Positions 24,746 to 33,994 of a stretch of 64,000 nucleotides of DNA are shown in pieces (position 1 is the first letter of the stretch; every line of letters starts with the position of its first letter). This DNA comes from CBFIDE01 sp965661265 (GTDB lineage: Bacteria > Bacteroidota > Bacteroidia > Flavobacteriales > Schleiferiaceae): NCBI GenBank assembly GCA_965661265.1, contig CBFIDE010000004.1:85010-149009 (forward strand), read 5' to 3'. Both the position numbers and the translations under genes were made by a program. Below the pieces are notes generated by a model. That model worked only from the letters and a program-made list of their open reading frames with translations, was not told where the DNA came from and made no database searches.

Positions 24746-26842
24746 ATGATGATCAAATTATTCAAGCACACACTATTAATAGCCTTATTTTTTGGAACCT
24801 ATTCTATCCAAGCGCAAGACGAACCATGCGGTCATGATCATATGATGGAAGAGTACCTAAATGAAAATCCTGAGGCCAAAGAGTTTGTTGATGCTTTAAA
24901 TGAGCAGGCTTTAAATTTTGTTGAAAACAACAGAAAGAAATCTACAGCAGGTGGACCTGCAAGATTTATTATTCCTGTTGTAGTGCATGTAATGTATGAC
25001 AATCATCATGATAATATAAGCCGAACACAAATAGAGGATGCGCTTAGAGTTATTAATTTGGACTTTAGAAGACTTAATCAAGACACAGTAGACACAAGAG
25101 CTATCTTTCAATCCGTTGCTGCAGACACTGAAATTGAATTCAGATTGGCAAAAATTGATCCAAATGGAAATTGTACTGAAGGTATAGTTAGAATACAAAC
25201 TTCTGCAACAGTAGGTGCCAACGACAATGTCAAAAGCATAAGCTCATCTTGGGATAGAACTAAATACTTAAATATATGGACTGTAAGATCCATTTCTATA
25301 CCTAGTTCTAATGCGGTTTTAGGATATGCTTACTTCCCTGCAGGACCTAATCAACTTCCAACTAGAGACGGAATTGTTATTCGTCATGATCAAATGGGAA
25401 CAATAGGAACAGCCGGAGAAATCTCACCATTGACAGGAAGAACAAGCGTTGGAAGAACTTTGACTCACGAGGCGGGCCACTATTTTAGTTTATTTCATCC
25501 ATTTTCTGGAGGATGTAATGGTGGCGATCAAGTAGGCGATACTCCACCAGTACTGGAGGCAAACTTTGGCTGCGACAAAACTGTAAATTCTTGTTCTAAT
25601 GACAATCCTGATTTGCCTGATCAAACTGAAAATTACATGGACTACTCAAACGATGCATGTATGAATATGTTCACAATTGGACAGAGAACTAGAATGACAT
25701 CCGCTTTATCCAACTTTAATTCAAGAGGTAGTTTATCAACTAGCGCCAACCTTATAGCTACTGGTATTACCAACCCTCCTGCATGCGCAAATATGAAAGC
25801 GGATTTCAGCTCTTCCACGACGGTGATATGTGAAGGTGAAAGCGTTCAATTTTATGATGAAACTGAAGATGGAGACCCAACTTCATACACTTGGACAACC
25901 CCAGGGGGAACAATTTCAAACCAAGGAGATAAAAACCCTGTAGTGACTTATGCAAGTGCGGGTGTATATCCTGTCTCTTTAAATGTAAGTAATAGCGGAG
26001 GATCTAATAGCATTACAAAAACAGAATATATAGAAGTAAAAGCAGCTGCACCTTCTTATAATTTAAATTGGTCTGAAAATTTTGAAGCTCCACTTTCCAA
26101 GCCCGATGTAAACATTCTTGATTATGGAGATAATAATCCTTTTGTCATAACCAATAGCGCAGGAAACGCAAGTAGCAGTTCTTTATTACTACAGAATCTA
26201 AGCACTAATAGGGATGATGAAGTTGATGAATTCATTTCTCCAAGACTCTCAACCCTATGGGCTAGTAGCCTTAATTTAAGTTTTGATTATGCTTACGCTT
26301 CTCAAAACACAGATGATGATGATGAGCTTCAAGTTTATATATCCACAGATTGTGGGGCAAGCTGGAATCTGAGAAGGACTTATAGTAGGTTCAGCTTAAG
26401 AACGGCCTCAGAAACAAGCGCTAATTTTGTTCCTACCCAATCAGAATGGAAAACAGTGAGCATTAACTTTAGCTCTTCTGCAAGTAACGATCCTATTATG
26501 CTTAAATGGCGATTTATTAGTGGTGGTGGAAATAACATTTATTTAGACAATATCAATTTCTCTGGTGTACTTGGAGTTGAAGAAAGCGCATTAGAAAGAA
26601 ATATGCAGATTTACCCTAATCCAAATAACGGTAGTTTTAAGCTACAGATAGACAAAGAGGGGCTTAAGGAAATAGACTTGAGTATAATTGACTTAACAGG
26701 AAAACTGGTGTTTCGTAAGTCTTATGAATTGACTTCTGGAAAGCTCAATGAAAACCTAGATTTAAATTTAGGGGCAGGAACTTATATCCTTCAGATTAAT
26801 ACCCAGGATGAACAGCTCCAAAGGAAGCTGATAATCAACTAA
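24746..26842 (+). CDS. Secreted M43 (pappalysin-like) zinc metalloprotease with type IX sorting domain
   Basis: The 698-residue protein has a signal peptide (about 1-24), a propeptide, and an M43 catalytic domain with the zinc motif H241-E-A-G-H245-x5-H251 and a Met-turn 'NYMDYSNDACMNM' near 300. A PKD domain (about 350-432) follows, then a jelly-roll-like region (about 440-605) and a C-terminal type A sorting domain from about 613 ('YPNPNNGSFKLQI' to 'KLIIN'). It should cross the outer membrane through the type IX secretion system and be anchored or released. The first two codons are both Met; either could start. A strong terminator follows. Confidence 0.93.
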   Translation: MMIKLFKHTLLIALFFGTYSIQAQDEPCGHDHMMEEYLNENPEAKEFVDALNEQALNFVENNRKKSTAGGPARFIIPVVVHVMYDNHHDNISRTQIEDALRVINLDFRRLNQDTVDTRAIFQSVAADTEIEFRLAKIDPNGNCTEGIVRIQTSATVGANDNVKSISSSWDRTKYLNIWTVRSISIPSSNAVLGYAYFPAGPNQLPTRDGIVIRHDQMGTIGTAGEISPLTGRTSVGRTLTHEAGHYFSLFHPFSGGCNGGDQVGDTPPVLEANFGCDKTVNSCSNDNPDLPDQTENYMDYSNDACMNMFTIGQRTRMTSALSNFNSRGSLSTSANLIATGITNPPACANMKADFSSSTTVICEGESVQFYDETEDGDPTSYTWTTPGGTISNQGDKNPVVTYASAGVYPVSLNVSNSGGSNSITKTEYIEVKAAAPSYNLNWSENFEAPLSKPDVNILDYGDNNPFVITNSAGNASSSSLLLQNLSTNRDDEVDEFISPRLSTLWASSLNLSFDYAYASQNTDDDDELQVYISTDCGASWNLRRTYSRFSLRTASETSANFVPTQSEWKTVSINFSSSASNDPIMLKWRFISGGGNNIYLDNINFSGVLGVEESALERNMQIYPNPNNGSFKLQIDKEGLKEIDLSIIDLTGKLVFRKSYELTSGKLNENLDLNLGAGTYILQINTQDEQLQRKLIIN

Positions 26843-26844
26843 TT

Positions 26845-26870
26845 AAAAAAGGCCTTTCGGCCTTTTTTTT
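26845..26870 (+). terminator. Rho-independent terminator after the M43 protease gene
   Basis: AAAAAAGGCC, a 4-nt TTTC loop, GGCCTTTTTT and further Ts begin 2 nt after the stop. Confidence 0.9.
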
Positions 26871-27089
26871 GCTTTTTACTATTTCTGCAATTCCTCGATT
26901 TTTCTAAACCACTTCTTTTCTCTAAATTAAAGCAGGGCTTGAGGGTAAAGCCCCTGGGCGATTATTTTCTTATTTCTAATAACCACTTCCTTCAACTCTA
27001 AGCACAAGAATGCCTGAGAGAGTTATCAGTTCTTCTGCTACAGCTTACTCTAAGCCTGCTCCTTTATCTAAAGTCTACTGATTTAAAGC
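26871..27089. other. Unexplained 219-bp stretch with a GC-rich hairpin
   Basis: No gene of usable length lies here. A strong imperfect hairpin at 26933-26956 (CAGGGCTT, 7-nt loop, AAGCCCCTG, one bulge) stands out in AT-rich surroundings. On the minus strand it is followed by CTTTAATTT, so it could be a distant terminator for polA. Minus-strand reading at about 26880-27010 gives protein-like fragments broken by stops (for example FREKKWFRKIEELQK), which may be a gene remnant. I could not identify it. Confidence 0.3.
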
Positions 27090-29906
27090 TTAATGTGCTT
27101 CCAACCAATTAGCGCCTTGACCAAATTCTGCTATTAATGGAATCTTAGTTTCAACAGCATTCTCCATTGATTCTCTAATCATTTCTTCTAGCTCTGCTAA
27201 CTCATCCTTGTGAGCATCAAAAACCAATTCATCATGAACTTGTAAAAGCATCTTTGATTTCATTGGCTTCTCTTGAATTTTATCAAAAAGCTTAATCATT
27301 GCAATTTTAATAATATCAGCAGCCGACCCTTGAATGGGTGCATTAACAGCATTTCTTTCTGCATGTGTTCTAACCATGGCATTCTTAGAATTAATATCCT
27401 TCAAATATCTCCGTCTGCCCATCATCGTTTCAACATATCCCTGCTCCCTAGCTACTTCCTTTTGATTTTCTATATAATCCCTGATGCCAGGGTATGTTTG
27501 AAAGTATGATTTTATTATTTCTGAAGCTTCTTTTCTACTCAAGTCCGTTTGTTGACTTAATCCAAAAGCGCTAACACCATAGATAATTCCAAAATTTACT
27601 GTTTTTGCATTAGACCTTTGCTCTCTTGTAACCTTTTCTAATGGAACATTAAAAACCTTCGCAGCAGTTGCGGCATGAATATCTTCACCATTAATAAAAG
27701 CTTCAGACATAAACTTATCGCCACTTAATTCGGCAATTAATCTTAACTCAATTTGCGAATAATCCGCAGCTAAAATAAGGTGATCCTTATCCCGAGGAAT
27801 AAAAGCCTTTCGCACTTCTTGTCCCCTTTTTGTTCTAATCGGGATATTCTGGAGATTTGGATTATTACTACTCAACCTACCCGTTGCTGCCACAGCCTGA
27901 TTAAAACTAGTGTGTATTCTATTTGTTTTTTCGCTAACCAGAGTAGGAAGCGCATCTACATAAGTACTTTTGAGCTTTACGAGCTGTCTATATTCTAATA
28001 CCTTGGCAACGATTTCATGTTCTTTTAATTCTACCAATACATCCTCTGAAGTACTATACTGGCCTGTTTTGGTCTTTTTAGCTTTTTCAGATAATTGTAA
28101 ATCTTCAAAAAGAACTAGGCCCAACTGTTTTGGAGACGAAATGTTAAACTCCTTTCCAGCGATTTCAATAATTCTGGCACTGATATCTGCAATATCCTTT
28201 TCGAGTTCAACTGAAAGCTTATAAAGAGCCTCCACATCCAGCATAATGCCCTCAGTTTCCATATCCGCTAAAACAGGGACTAAAGGCATTTCAATTTCCT
28301 TAAACACCTTACTTAATTGGTTTTTCTCCAATTCAGCTTTAAAAACTTCATATAATCTAAAAGTTATATCAGAGTCCTCTCCAGCATATTCAGCTACATC
28401 CTGAACGGCCACATCCCGCATACTTTTTTGATTCTTTCCTTTCTTACCTATTAAGCTCTCTATAGATTTAGGTGTATAATTCAAATAAGTTTCCGCCAGC
28501 ACATCCATATTGTGGCGCATATCGGGTTGAATTAAATAATGAGCTAACATGGTGTCAAATAATGGTCCTTTAACTTCAACACTATGACTCTTTAAAACCG
28601 ATATATCATACTTAATATTTTGCCCTACTTTCTCAATACCTTCATTTTCAAAGAAAGGTCTAAACTCCTCTAATATTTCTTCAGATTGACCCTCTGGAAT
28701 GCTCAAATAATAAGCCTTATTTGCCTCATAGGTAAAGGCAATTCCTATAAGCTCCGCCACTTTGGTGTCCAATCCTGTTGTCTCTGTATCAAAGCAAACT
28801 ACCTTCTGTTTCAGTAAATTCTCCAATAATAATTTACGAGCTTCAATATGCTCAACCAGCTGATACCAATGATCTGCGCTACTTAAATCTGCTTTAGCGC
28901 TCACCAATTCTTCATTAGAGTTAATATAGGCTCCAAATAAATCTGTTTGTCCATTTAATGGTTGGCTAGGGGCTTCCGCCGATTTATTCTCGGGCTCTTT
29001 TAGAACTATATCTCCCCCTGAAGAATGAGATTTCATTACTCTTTTCATTAGAGTTCGAAACTCAAGAGTTTCAAATATTTCCTGAACTTTATTTAAGTCT
29101 GCTTCCTCACTCTTAAATTCTTCTGCCTTAAATTCAACTGGAGCATCTGTTAAAATCTTGGCAAGTTTTTTTGACAATAATCCTTGCTCTTTATTCTCTC
29201 TTATTTTCTCTCCAAGTTTACCTTTAATATCTCCAACATTTTCCAGCATATTTTCCATGCTACCATACTCTGCTAACAATTTCTGAGCGGTTTTAGGTCC
29301 TACTCCCGGAAATCCTGGGATATTATCAACGGCATCACCCATCATTCCTAAATAATCAACTACTTGTTCTACCTTGTCAATTCCAAATTTGGTTTTGATT
29401 TCTTCAATACCCCATACCTCCGCCGGATTTCCAGAACGCCCTGGTCTATACATCCATACATTTTCTCTCACAAGCTGGCCAAAATCTTTGTCAGGCGTCA
29501 TCATATAAACATCAAAGCCTTTATCCGATGCTTGCCAAGCTAAAGTTCCGATTACATCATCTGCTTCATATCCATCTACTCCAATAAATGGAATATTCAT
29601 GGCCTCTAAAATGGCCCTTATATAAGGAACTGAAATTTTTATTGCCTCTGGAGTTTCATCTCTATTAGCTTTGTAATCTGTATACTCAATATGCCTAACA
29701 GTTGGTGCTGATGTATCATATACAACAGCAATATGACTAGGATTTTGTTTCTCAAGAACCTCTAACAATGTAGTTGTAAAACCAAAAATTGCAGATGTAT
29801 CTAAACCTTTTGAGCTAACTCTAGGGTTATTAATAAAAGCAAAGTATGATCTATAAATTAGTGCAAATGCATCTAATAGAAATAACTTTGGGGTTTTTTC
29901 GGACAT
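27090..29906 (-). CDS. polA: DNA polymerase I
   Basis: The 938-residue enzyme has three domains: 5'-3' exonuclease (about 1-290, 'DGYEADDVIGTLA', 'GDAVDNIPGFPGVGPKTA'), 3'-5' exonuclease (about 355-530) with the acidic residues in 'CFDTETTGLD' and 'EYAGEDSDIT', so proofreading looks intact, and the A-family polymerase (about 560-938) with 'ADYSQIELRLIAELSGD', 'NFGIIYGVSAFGLSQ' and 'VHDELVFDA'. It acts in Okazaki fragment processing and repair. It is a single-gene unit on the minus strand. Confidence 0.98.
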   Translation of the reverse strand: MSEKTPKLFLLDAFALIYRSYFAFINNPRVSSKGLDTSAIFGFTTTLLEVLEKQNPSHIAVVYDTSAPTVRHIEYTDYKANRDETPEAIKISVPYIRAILEAMNIPFIGVDGYEADDVIGTLAWQASDKGFDVYMMTPDKDFGQLVRENVWMYRPGRSGNPAEVWGIEEIKTKFGIDKVEQVVDYLGMMGDAVDNIPGFPGVGPKTAQKLLAEYGSMENMLENVGDIKGKLGEKIRENKEQGLLSKKLAKILTDAPVEFKAEEFKSEEADLNKVQEIFETLEFRTLMKRVMKSHSSGGDIVLKEPENKSAEAPSQPLNGQTDLFGAYINSNEELVSAKADLSSADHWYQLVEHIEARKLLLENLLKQKVVCFDTETTGLDTKVAELIGIAFTYEANKAYYLSIPEGQSEEILEEFRPFFENEGIEKVGQNIKYDISVLKSHSVEVKGPLFDTMLAHYLIQPDMRHNMDVLAETYLNYTPKSIESLIGKKGKNQKSMRDVAVQDVAEYAGEDSDITFRLYEVFKAELEKNQLSKVFKEIEMPLVPVLADMETEGIMLDVEALYKLSVELEKDIADISARIIEIAGKEFNISSPKQLGLVLFEDLQLSEKAKKTKTGQYSTSEDVLVELKEHEIVAKVLEYRQLVKLKSTYVDALPTLVSEKTNRIHTSFNQAVAATGRLSSNNPNLQNIPIRTKRGQEVRKAFIPRDKDHLILAADYSQIELRLIAELSGDKFMSEAFINGEDIHAATAAKVFNVPLEKVTREQRSNAKTVNFGIIYGVSAFGLSQQTDLSRKEASEIIKSYFQTYPGIRDYIENQKEVAREQGYVETMMGRRRYLKDINSKNAMVRTHAERNAVNAPIQGSAADIIKIAMIKLFDKIQEKPMKSKMLLQVHDELVFDAHKDELAELEEMIRESMENAVETKIPLIAEFGQGANWLEAH

Positions 29907-29975
29907 TTAGAAAATATTTGGCACTAAAATAACCAATAAAGCAAGCTTAACAAGAGCATTTAGCAATTAAGAAAT

Positions 29976-31202
29976 ATGACTTTAAGAATAATAATAACCT
30001 TTGCAATCCTTATCGGGATTGATCTCTATGCTTTTCAAGCAATTAGAACCGTCTTTCCAGAAACTAAATGGATCTATTGGGTTTATTGGATTAGCTCTGG
30101 GGGTCTTCTAGCCTACCTTTTGTATATCATCCTTAATTTTGACAGAAGTGCTGGCCCAGCTTCCATTTCCTCATTTATAGGCCTGATGGTACTTTTTTCT
30201 GTTCCTAAAATGCTGCTCATCGTTTTTCTTATTGGAGAAGATCTATGGAGACTAATAGAAGGAGTTGGGAAATCAGTAATAGGATCTTCATCAAATGATG
30301 GATTTATTCCAAGTAGAAGAAGATTTGTAAGCCAGACGGCCCTAATAGTTTCCGCTATTCCCTTTGCAGGGATTATACACGGAATTTGGAAGGGAAAGTA
30401 TAATTATCGTGTGATTAAAAAAACAATCGTCTTTGATAATCTTCCTAAAGAATTTGATGGCTTTACTCTTACTCAAATATCTGACGTTCATTCTGGGAGT
30501 TTCGACAATGCTGAAAAAATCAAATATGGCTTAGACCTTATTAATGAGCAAAAGTCCGATGTAATTATATTTACCGGTGACCTAGTAAACAATACCGCGG
30601 ATGAGATGAAGCCCTGGGAAGCAATGTTTTCTGAGCTTCATGCTGAAATGGGGAAATATTCAATTCTAGGAAATCATGACTATGGCGACTATGTAAAGTG
30701 GAATAGCCCTAAAGAAAAACAAGAAAATTTAGAAGAACTTTATAGAGTTCATGAAAGAATCGGCTTTAAGCTTCTAAGAAATGAGAACCTAAAACTCTAT
30801 AAAAAAGGTGCCAGTATTGACCTGGTAGGGGTTGAAAACTGGGGCAAAGGCTTTGCACAACATGGTGACTTAGACAAGGCAAGTAAAAACTTATCTCCGG
30901 AAAGCTTTAAGATTCTAATGTCTCATGACCCTTCACATTTTGATGAGATTGCTAAAATTCATCCCAAGAATTTTGACATTACCTTTAGCGGTCATACCCA
31001 TGGAATGCAATTTGGCATTGAGATTCCTGGTTGGATAAAATGGAGCCCCGTTAAATTTAGATACCCTAAATGGGCCGGTCTTTATACAGAGGAATCCAAA
31101 CATTTATATGTCAATAGGGGCTTTGGTTTCTTAGCGTTTCCTGGTCGTGTAGGAATTTGGCCTGAAATCACTGTTATTGAATTTAAGAGCAATCAAGTAT
31201 AA
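29976..31202 (+). CDS. Membrane-anchored metallophosphoesterase
   Basis: The 408-residue protein begins with about four hydrophobic helices (residues 1-20, 30-50, 62-90, 114-130). A calcineurin-like phosphoesterase domain follows with the metal motifs 'ISDVHSG' (near 168), 'TGDLVNN' (near 198), 'GNHDYGD' (near 228) and 'SGHTHGMQFG' (near 335). It resembles the YkuE/YaeI group, some of which act on lipid or nucleotide substrates in the envelope. The substrate is unknown. Confidence 0.88.
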   Translation: MTLRIIITFAILIGIDLYAFQAIRTVFPETKWIYWVYWISSGGLLAYLLYIILNFDRSAGPASISSFIGLMVLFSVPKMLLIVFLIGEDLWRLIEGVGKSVIGSSSNDGFIPSRRRFVSQTALIVSAIPFAGIIHGIWKGKYNYRVIKKTIVFDNLPKEFDGFTLTQISDVHSGSFDNAEKIKYGLDLINEQKSDVIIFTGDLVNNTADEMKPWEAMFSELHAEMGKYSILGNHDYGDYVKWNSPKEKQENLEELYRVHERIGFKLLRNENLKLYKKGASIDLVGVENWGKGFAQHGDLDKASKNLSPESFKILMSHDPSHFDEIAKIHPKNFDITFSGHTHGMQFGIEIPGWIKWSPVKFRYPKWAGLYTEESKHLYVNRGFGFLAFPGRVGIWPEITVIEFKSNQV

Positions 31203-31252
31203 TTTGTATTATTGCTGTACAAAGACGTCATTCTAATTTTAGAATATTTGCT

Positions 31253-31810
31253 ATGAAAAATTTACTTTATTTCTGTTTTGCCGCTATAATTTTCACTTCT
31301 TGTGGAAAGGAAGTTGATGAAGGCGAGGTATTAGCTTCTCTTGCTGAACAAGGAATTTTCCCTAACGGTGGTGCTGCTGCAGTAATAGCTTCTGGTCCTT
31401 GGAGACAAACGGCTCATGAGGAAACAGAAGGAGAAATTTACATTGATGGCGTGAAGTTGTATGACTTTACTGTTACTAGTTCAAACTTTCTAGGAAACCT
31501 TAATTATCTTATTGATTCTACTTTTTCTTCTAATCTCGGCTTTGATTATGTCACTACCTTGGAAGCTGGAGGACAAACTTTCCCTCAGCCAGGACAAAAC
31601 CCACAGATCACTTCTAATGGCAAATGGACTTATGATGAAGAAAAAAATCAAATAATAATGGATGCTAGTGGCTTGATCAGTATTTGGGATATTACTGCTT
31701 TAACATCTAGCAGCTTGGAAATCACTTATAAACTGGACAAAACTGAAAATATTATTGGATCAACACAAAGAACTTTAAGCACCGTTGTAAAAAAGTTTCA
31801 AAGACCTTAA
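31253..31810 (+). CDS. Lipoprotein of unknown function
   Basis: This 185-residue protein has a signal peptide and lipobox FTSC (cysteine 17), so it should be lipid-anchored. The rest looks like a small beta-rich domain ('SNGKWTYDEEKNQIIMDASG', 'SLEITYKLDKT') of the kind seen in lipocalin-like Bacteroidota lipoproteins; this is by pattern only. Its stop abuts the tdh stop on the other strand. Confidence 0.6.
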   Translation: MKNLLYFCFAAIIFTSCGKEVDEGEVLASLAEQGIFPNGGAAAVIASGPWRQTAHEETEGEIYIDGVKLYDFTVTSSNFLGNLNYLIDSTFSSNLGFDYVTTLEAGGQTFPQPGQNPQITSNGKWTYDEEKNQIIMDASGLISIWDITALTSSSLEITYKLDKTENIIGSTQRTLSTVVKKFQRP

Positions 31811-32758
31811 TTATTGGTATTTAGCAGCTAGTTTTTGCAGCATATCAGATACCATATCTTCTAATTTATAATCAAGTTTCCAACCCCAATCTTTTTGTGC
31901 GTAGGAATCTTCAATGCTTTGGGGCCAGCCCTGAGCAATTTTATCTCTAAAGTCTTCTTTATAAGATATTTCAAAATCAGGAATGTGTTTTTGAATTTCG
32001 ATGGCCAATTCTGCCGGCGTAAAGGAAAAGGCAGCTAAATTATAACTTGTCCTAATTTTCACGTCCTCTGGTGTTGCTTCCATTATACCTATAGTGGCTT
32101 TTATAGCATCAGGCATATACATCATTGGTAAGCGAGTATTTGCTCCAATATAGCTAGTGTATTTCTTGTTCTTTAGAGCTTCATGAAAGATTTCAACTGC
32201 ATAATCAGTAGTGCCTCCACCAGGAGCTGCTTTATAAGATATTAAGCCTGGATATCTAAGCCCCCTTACATCTACTCCATAATTATTATGATAATATTGA
32301 CACCAAAGTTCTCCACTTAATTTACTAATCCCATAAACAGTAGTAGGGTCCATGATAGTATATTGCTCTGTATTTTGTTTAGGAGTTGTAGGTCCAAAAG
32401 CTGCAATACTACTTGGCCAATATAGTTGCTTATAATGCCCTTCTTTTGCCAGCTCTAAAGCATTAAAAAGACTCAACATATTTAAATCCCATCCCTTTGC
32501 TGGGAACTTTTCAGCGGTGGCTGAAAGCATAGCCACTAAATGATAGATTTGCGTAATCTCATACTTATTAATTAACCTCAGCATCCCTTCTTTATCAGTC
32601 GCGTCAAGCACTTCAAAAGGGCCGTCATAACTAGAATCTTGCGGTTCCCTTAAATCAGAGGCAACAACATTGGCAGAGCCATGCTTTTTTCTTAATTGAG
32701 CTATAAGGTCTGTTCCTATTTGACCTGAGGAACCAAGTACTAGAATGCGTTCTGCCAT
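31811..32758 (-). CDS. tdh: L-threonine 3-dehydrogenase, SDR type
   Basis: This 315-residue extended SDR has the Rossmann motif 'LGSSGQIGTDLI' (7-18), catalytic Tyr-Lys in 'TTVYGISKLSGELW' (about 140-153), and 'LRYPGLISYKAAPGGGTTDYA' region residues. Overall it matches the GalE-like threonine dehydrogenases first described in Flavobacterium, which oxidise L-threonine to 2-amino-3-ketobutyrate with NAD. The usual partner (glycine C-acetyltransferase) is not in the window. A sugar-epimerase role is the alternative but less likely. Confidence 0.82.
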   Translation of the reverse strand: MAERILVLGSSGQIGTDLIAQLRKKHGSANVVASDLREPQDSSYDGPFEVLDATDKEGMLRLINKYEITQIYHLVAMLSATAEKFPAKGWDLNMLSLFNALELAKEGHYKQLYWPSSIAAFGPTTPKQNTEQYTIMDPTTVYGISKLSGELWCQYYHNNYGVDVRGLRYPGLISYKAAPGGGTTDYAVEIFHEALKNKKYTSYIGANTRLPMMYMPDAIKATIGIMEATPEDVKIRTSYNLAAFSFTPAELAIEIQKHIPDFEISYKEDFRDKIAQGWPQSIEDSYAQKDWGWKLDYKLEDMVSDMLQKLAAKYQ

Positions 32759-32775
32759 TACTTTTAAATTTAAAA

Positions 32776-32804
32776 CAAATATAATTGAAAAGCTTACTGC
32801 CCAA
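32776..32804 (-). promoter_or_regulatory. tdh promoter
   Basis: The minus strand has TTG (32804-32802), 18 nt, then TATATTTG (32783-32776), 17 nt before the ATG. Confidence 0.6.
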
Positions 32805-32868
32805 TATCAATTCTATTCAAGAATTTATAAACCTATTTGTTTATTCTTTAACGAGCTTTTTGATTTTG

Positions 32869-32876
32869 TAAATTTG
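32869..32876 (+). promoter_or_regulatory. -7 element for trhO
   Basis: TAAATTTG, an exact TAnnTTTG, 18 nt before the ATG at 32895. It lies inside the longer open frame that begins at 32745 and so argues against that start. Confidence 0.5.
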
Positions 32877-32894
32877 CCCAATAAATCTATTTCA

Positions 32895-33938
32895 ATGGAC
32901 CCTAACGCAGGAAAAAAAGAATTAATAAATAGACTAAGTCGAGAGGAGTTAGAAGAGAAGCTAGCTAAGGAGAAGTTTAAAAGAAAAACTCTTTCCTTTT
33001 ATCGTTATGTTATAATTGAAAATCCACAGGAGTTTAGAGATCTCCTTTTTCAAGAATGGAGTCAATTAGATTGTTTAGGTAGGATTTATGTTGCTAAGGA
33101 AGGTATTAATGCTCAAATGAATGTTCCTGAATATCATTGGGATGAATTCTTAGAAAAGCTTAATGCTCATACTGAACTTTACGAAATTCCATTAAAGATT
33201 GCGGTTGAAGATGATGGTAAGTCCTTTATTAAACTATCTGTCAAGGTGCGCAAAAAGGTCTTAGCTGATGGACAAGATGATAATTCTTACGATGTCACTC
33301 AAGTGGGAGCTCACTTAGATGCAGAACAATGGAATAAGGCAATGGATGAAGGAGCTGTAGTAGTGGACATTAGAAATCATTATGAAAATGAGATTGGTCA
33401 TTTTGAAGGAGCTCTATTGCCTCAATCTGAAACTTTTAGAGAAGAATTACCGGAAGTTCTTGAAATGTTAAAAGGAAAGGAAGAAGAAAAAGTCCTTCTT
33501 TATTGTACTGGTGGCATACGTTGCGAAAAAACCTCAGCTTTCCTGAAACATCATGGATTTAAAGATGTCAACCAGCTTCATGGTGGAATTATTGACTATG
33601 CCCGACAATTAAAAGTAAAAGATTTACCTAATAAATTTAAAGGCAAGAACTTTGTGTTTGATGAAAGGCTGGGCGAAAGTATCTCAAAAGATGTAATCAG
33701 TAATTGCCATCAATGTGGAGAACCAAGTGATATTCATATAAATTGTGCTAATGTAAATTGTAACTTACTCTTTATTCAATGTGAATCTTGCTCTGTTCAA
33801 CACGAAAAAACTTGTTCGGCAGAATGTCAAAAGATTATTCATATGACAGAAGAAGAGCAAAGAGAACTTAGAAAAGGGAAAGAAAATAAAAAGCGTTTTC
33901 ACAGCCACAGAAAAGTAGACTTGAAGTCTAAGCTATGA
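32895..33938 (+). CDS. trhO: tRNA uridine(34) hydroxylase, rhodanese family
   Basis: The 347-residue protein matches TrhO/YceA, which makes 5-hydroxyuridine at tRNA position 34. It has an N-terminal acylphosphatase-like domain ('GRIYVAKEGINAQMNVPE' region), a rhodanese domain with 'VVVDIRNHYENEIGHF' and the active-site loop 'CTGGIRC', then a C-terminal Cys-rich part (CHQCGE, CNLLFIQCESC) typical of the family and likely metal-binding. The open frame extends 50 codons upstream, but those residues are atypical and cross the promoter, so the ATG at 32895 was chosen. Confidence 0.9.
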   Translation: MDPNAGKKELINRLSREELEEKLAKEKFKRKTLSFYRYVIIENPQEFRDLLFQEWSQLDCLGRIYVAKEGINAQMNVPEYHWDEFLEKLNAHTELYEIPLKIAVEDDGKSFIKLSVKVRKKVLADGQDDNSYDVTQVGAHLDAEQWNKAMDEGAVVVDIRNHYENEIGHFEGALLPQSETFREELPEVLEMLKGKEEEKVLLYCTGGIRCEKTSAFLKHHGFKDVNQLHGGIIDYARQLKVKDLPNKFKGKNFVFDERLGESISKDVISNCHQCGEPSDIHINCANVNCNLLFIQCESCSVQHEKTCSAECQKIIHMTEEEQRELRKGKENKKRFHSHRKVDLKSKL

Positions 33939-33969
33939 CAAATGTCATTTCAATCTGACTATTAAAATC

Positions 33970-33977
33970 TACTTTTG
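33970..33977 (+). promoter_or_regulatory. -7 element for hmgA-hpd
   Basis: TACTTTTG, an exact TAnnTTTG, 17 nt before the hmgA ATG. No clear -33 element is seen. Confidence 0.45.
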
Positions 33978-33994
33978 TAACCTAAATTATAATT

